Shown: piece after piece, positions 6,099 through 6,667 of the stretch
Layout of the letters: every line of letters begins with the position of its first letter
Position numbering within the stretch: the first letter of the stretch is position 1
Origin: Oscillibacter sp.
GTDB lineage: Bacteria > Bacillota > Clostridia > Oscillospirales > Oscillospiraceae
Length of the DNA stretch: 6,667 nt
Direction: 5' to 3'
Assembly: GCA_003522105.1 (NCBI GenBank)
Contig: DPGF01000099.1
Location: forward strand, 1-6,667
Notes under the pieces: generated by a model
Seen by the model: the letters and a program-made list of their open reading frames with translations, nothing else
What the model was told of the DNA's origin: nothing
Databases searched by the model: none
Made by a program: the position numbers and the translations under genes

Positions 6099-6667
6099 AT
6101 GTACGAAGACGAAAACAACCTGTATCATTACAGCTATCGCAAGGGGAATGAGTACGATCCCAACGTCCCCATCGACACAAAGAACTATGCCGACGAGCCG
6201 TCGGATCAGAACCGCGGCAGCGGCAAGAAGAAGGGCGCCGCCAAGATCGTCGCACTTGCACTGGTGTGCGCGCTCGTCGGCGGGCTTGTCGGCGCGGGCG
6301 CAAGCAGCGCCGCCGCCAAGGTGAACCACACGAGCATACAGATCAGCGACCGCGAGGTTGCGCAGGTGCAGACCGTCAAGGTGGACGGCAAGACACAGAT
6401 GACGATGTCGGAGGTCTACGCCTCGAACGTCAACAGCGTGGTGTCCATCAACGTTTCCGCCACGACCAATTACTTCGGCCAGACCGTGCAGACCGCCGCG
6501 AGCGGCACGGGCTTTTTCATCACGGAGGACGGCTACATTCTCACGAACCACCACGTCATCTCTGATGCGAGCAGCGTGAAGGTAACGCTCTACAACGGCG
6601 AAACGTATGACGCGACCGTCATCGGCAGCGATGAGGATTACGATATCGCCGTTCTCAAGATCGACGT
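6099..6667 (+). CDS. htrA: HtrA/DegP-type serine protease, N-terminal part (runs off the right edge)
   Basis: The first 189 codons of a membrane-anchored trypsin-like protease that degrades misfolded exported proteins in Gram-positive bacteria. ATG 6099 follows AGGAGG (6085-6090) at 8 bases. Residues 1-48 are a polar cytosolic tail, Tyr/Asp/Asn-rich at first and basic (KKK) just before the membrane. A single helix spans about 49-73, placing the rest outside the cell. The protease domain begins near residue 103: the oxyanion-side strand SGTGFFITEDGYILTNHHVI holds the catalytic His152, and DEDYDIAVLKID holds the catalytic Asp182. The catalytic Ser and the PDZ domain expected downstream lie beyond the window. 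It is divergent from the flavoprotein operon, with a 223-base control region between. The family assignment is firm; whether it has one PDZ domain is not visible. Confidence 0.93.
   Translation, partial: MYEDENNLYHYSYRKGNEYDPNVPIDTKNYADEPSDQNRGSGKKKGAAKIVALALVCALVGGLVGAGASSAAAKVNHTSIQISDREVAQVQTVKVDGKTQMTMSEVYASNVNSVVSINVSATTNYFGQTVQTAASGTGFFITEDGYILTNHHVISDASSVKVTLYNGETYDATVIGSDEDYDIAVLKID

Noticed and set aside
1..6667. Defence system, CRISPR array, mobile element or new multi-gene system
   Set aside because: No direct-repeat arrays, transposase, integrase, nuclease or toxin-antitoxin motifs were seen; all full genes but one belong to recognisable housekeeping or signalling families.

Overview
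The window reads as ordinary chromosomal DNA from a GC-rich Gram-positive anaerobe of the Clostridia, most like the gut Oscillospiraceae/Ruminococcaceae. This is inferred from strong AGGAGG-type ribosome binding sites, a short-tailed membrane-anchored HtrA protease with a tyrosine-rich cytosolic start, a COG2509 flavoprotein and a DUF368 membrane protein; no marker gene fixes the taxon. No rRNA, tRNA, CRISPR array, insertion sequence or phage gene is visible.

Left part (1-2383): a secreted protein of unknown function runs leftward off the edge from a near-consensus promoter. Across a 316-base AT-rich divergent spacer, two rightward genes follow, each with its own sigma-A-type promoter. The first is a 150-residue HAD-fold protein in which nearly all catalytic residues are replaced. 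The second is a seven-helix membrane diguanylate cyclase with an intact GGDEF site and no inhibitory I-site.

Middle (2384-5937): a strong bidirectional terminator separates the cyclase from a convergent three-gene leftward operon. In transcription order this encodes a COG2509 FAD-dependent dehydrogenase, a D-2-hydroxyacid dehydrogenase whose start lies one base beyond the first gene's stop, and a DUF368 (PopT-type) polyprenyl-phosphate transporter. The first two are tightly coupled. The third follows a 57-base gap containing a bulged hairpin and has a weak ribosome binding site.

Right edge (5938-6667): a divergent control region with overlapping promoters and a near-perfect inverted repeat, followed by the first 189 codons of an HtrA/DegP-type serine protease cut by the window end.

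The genes do not form one obvious pathway. Envelope function recurs (secreted protein, lipid-carrier transporter, HtrA protease, membrane cyclase), but that link is inference. I found no convincing new multi-gene system. The strongest oddity is the HAD-fold protein with an ablated active site.
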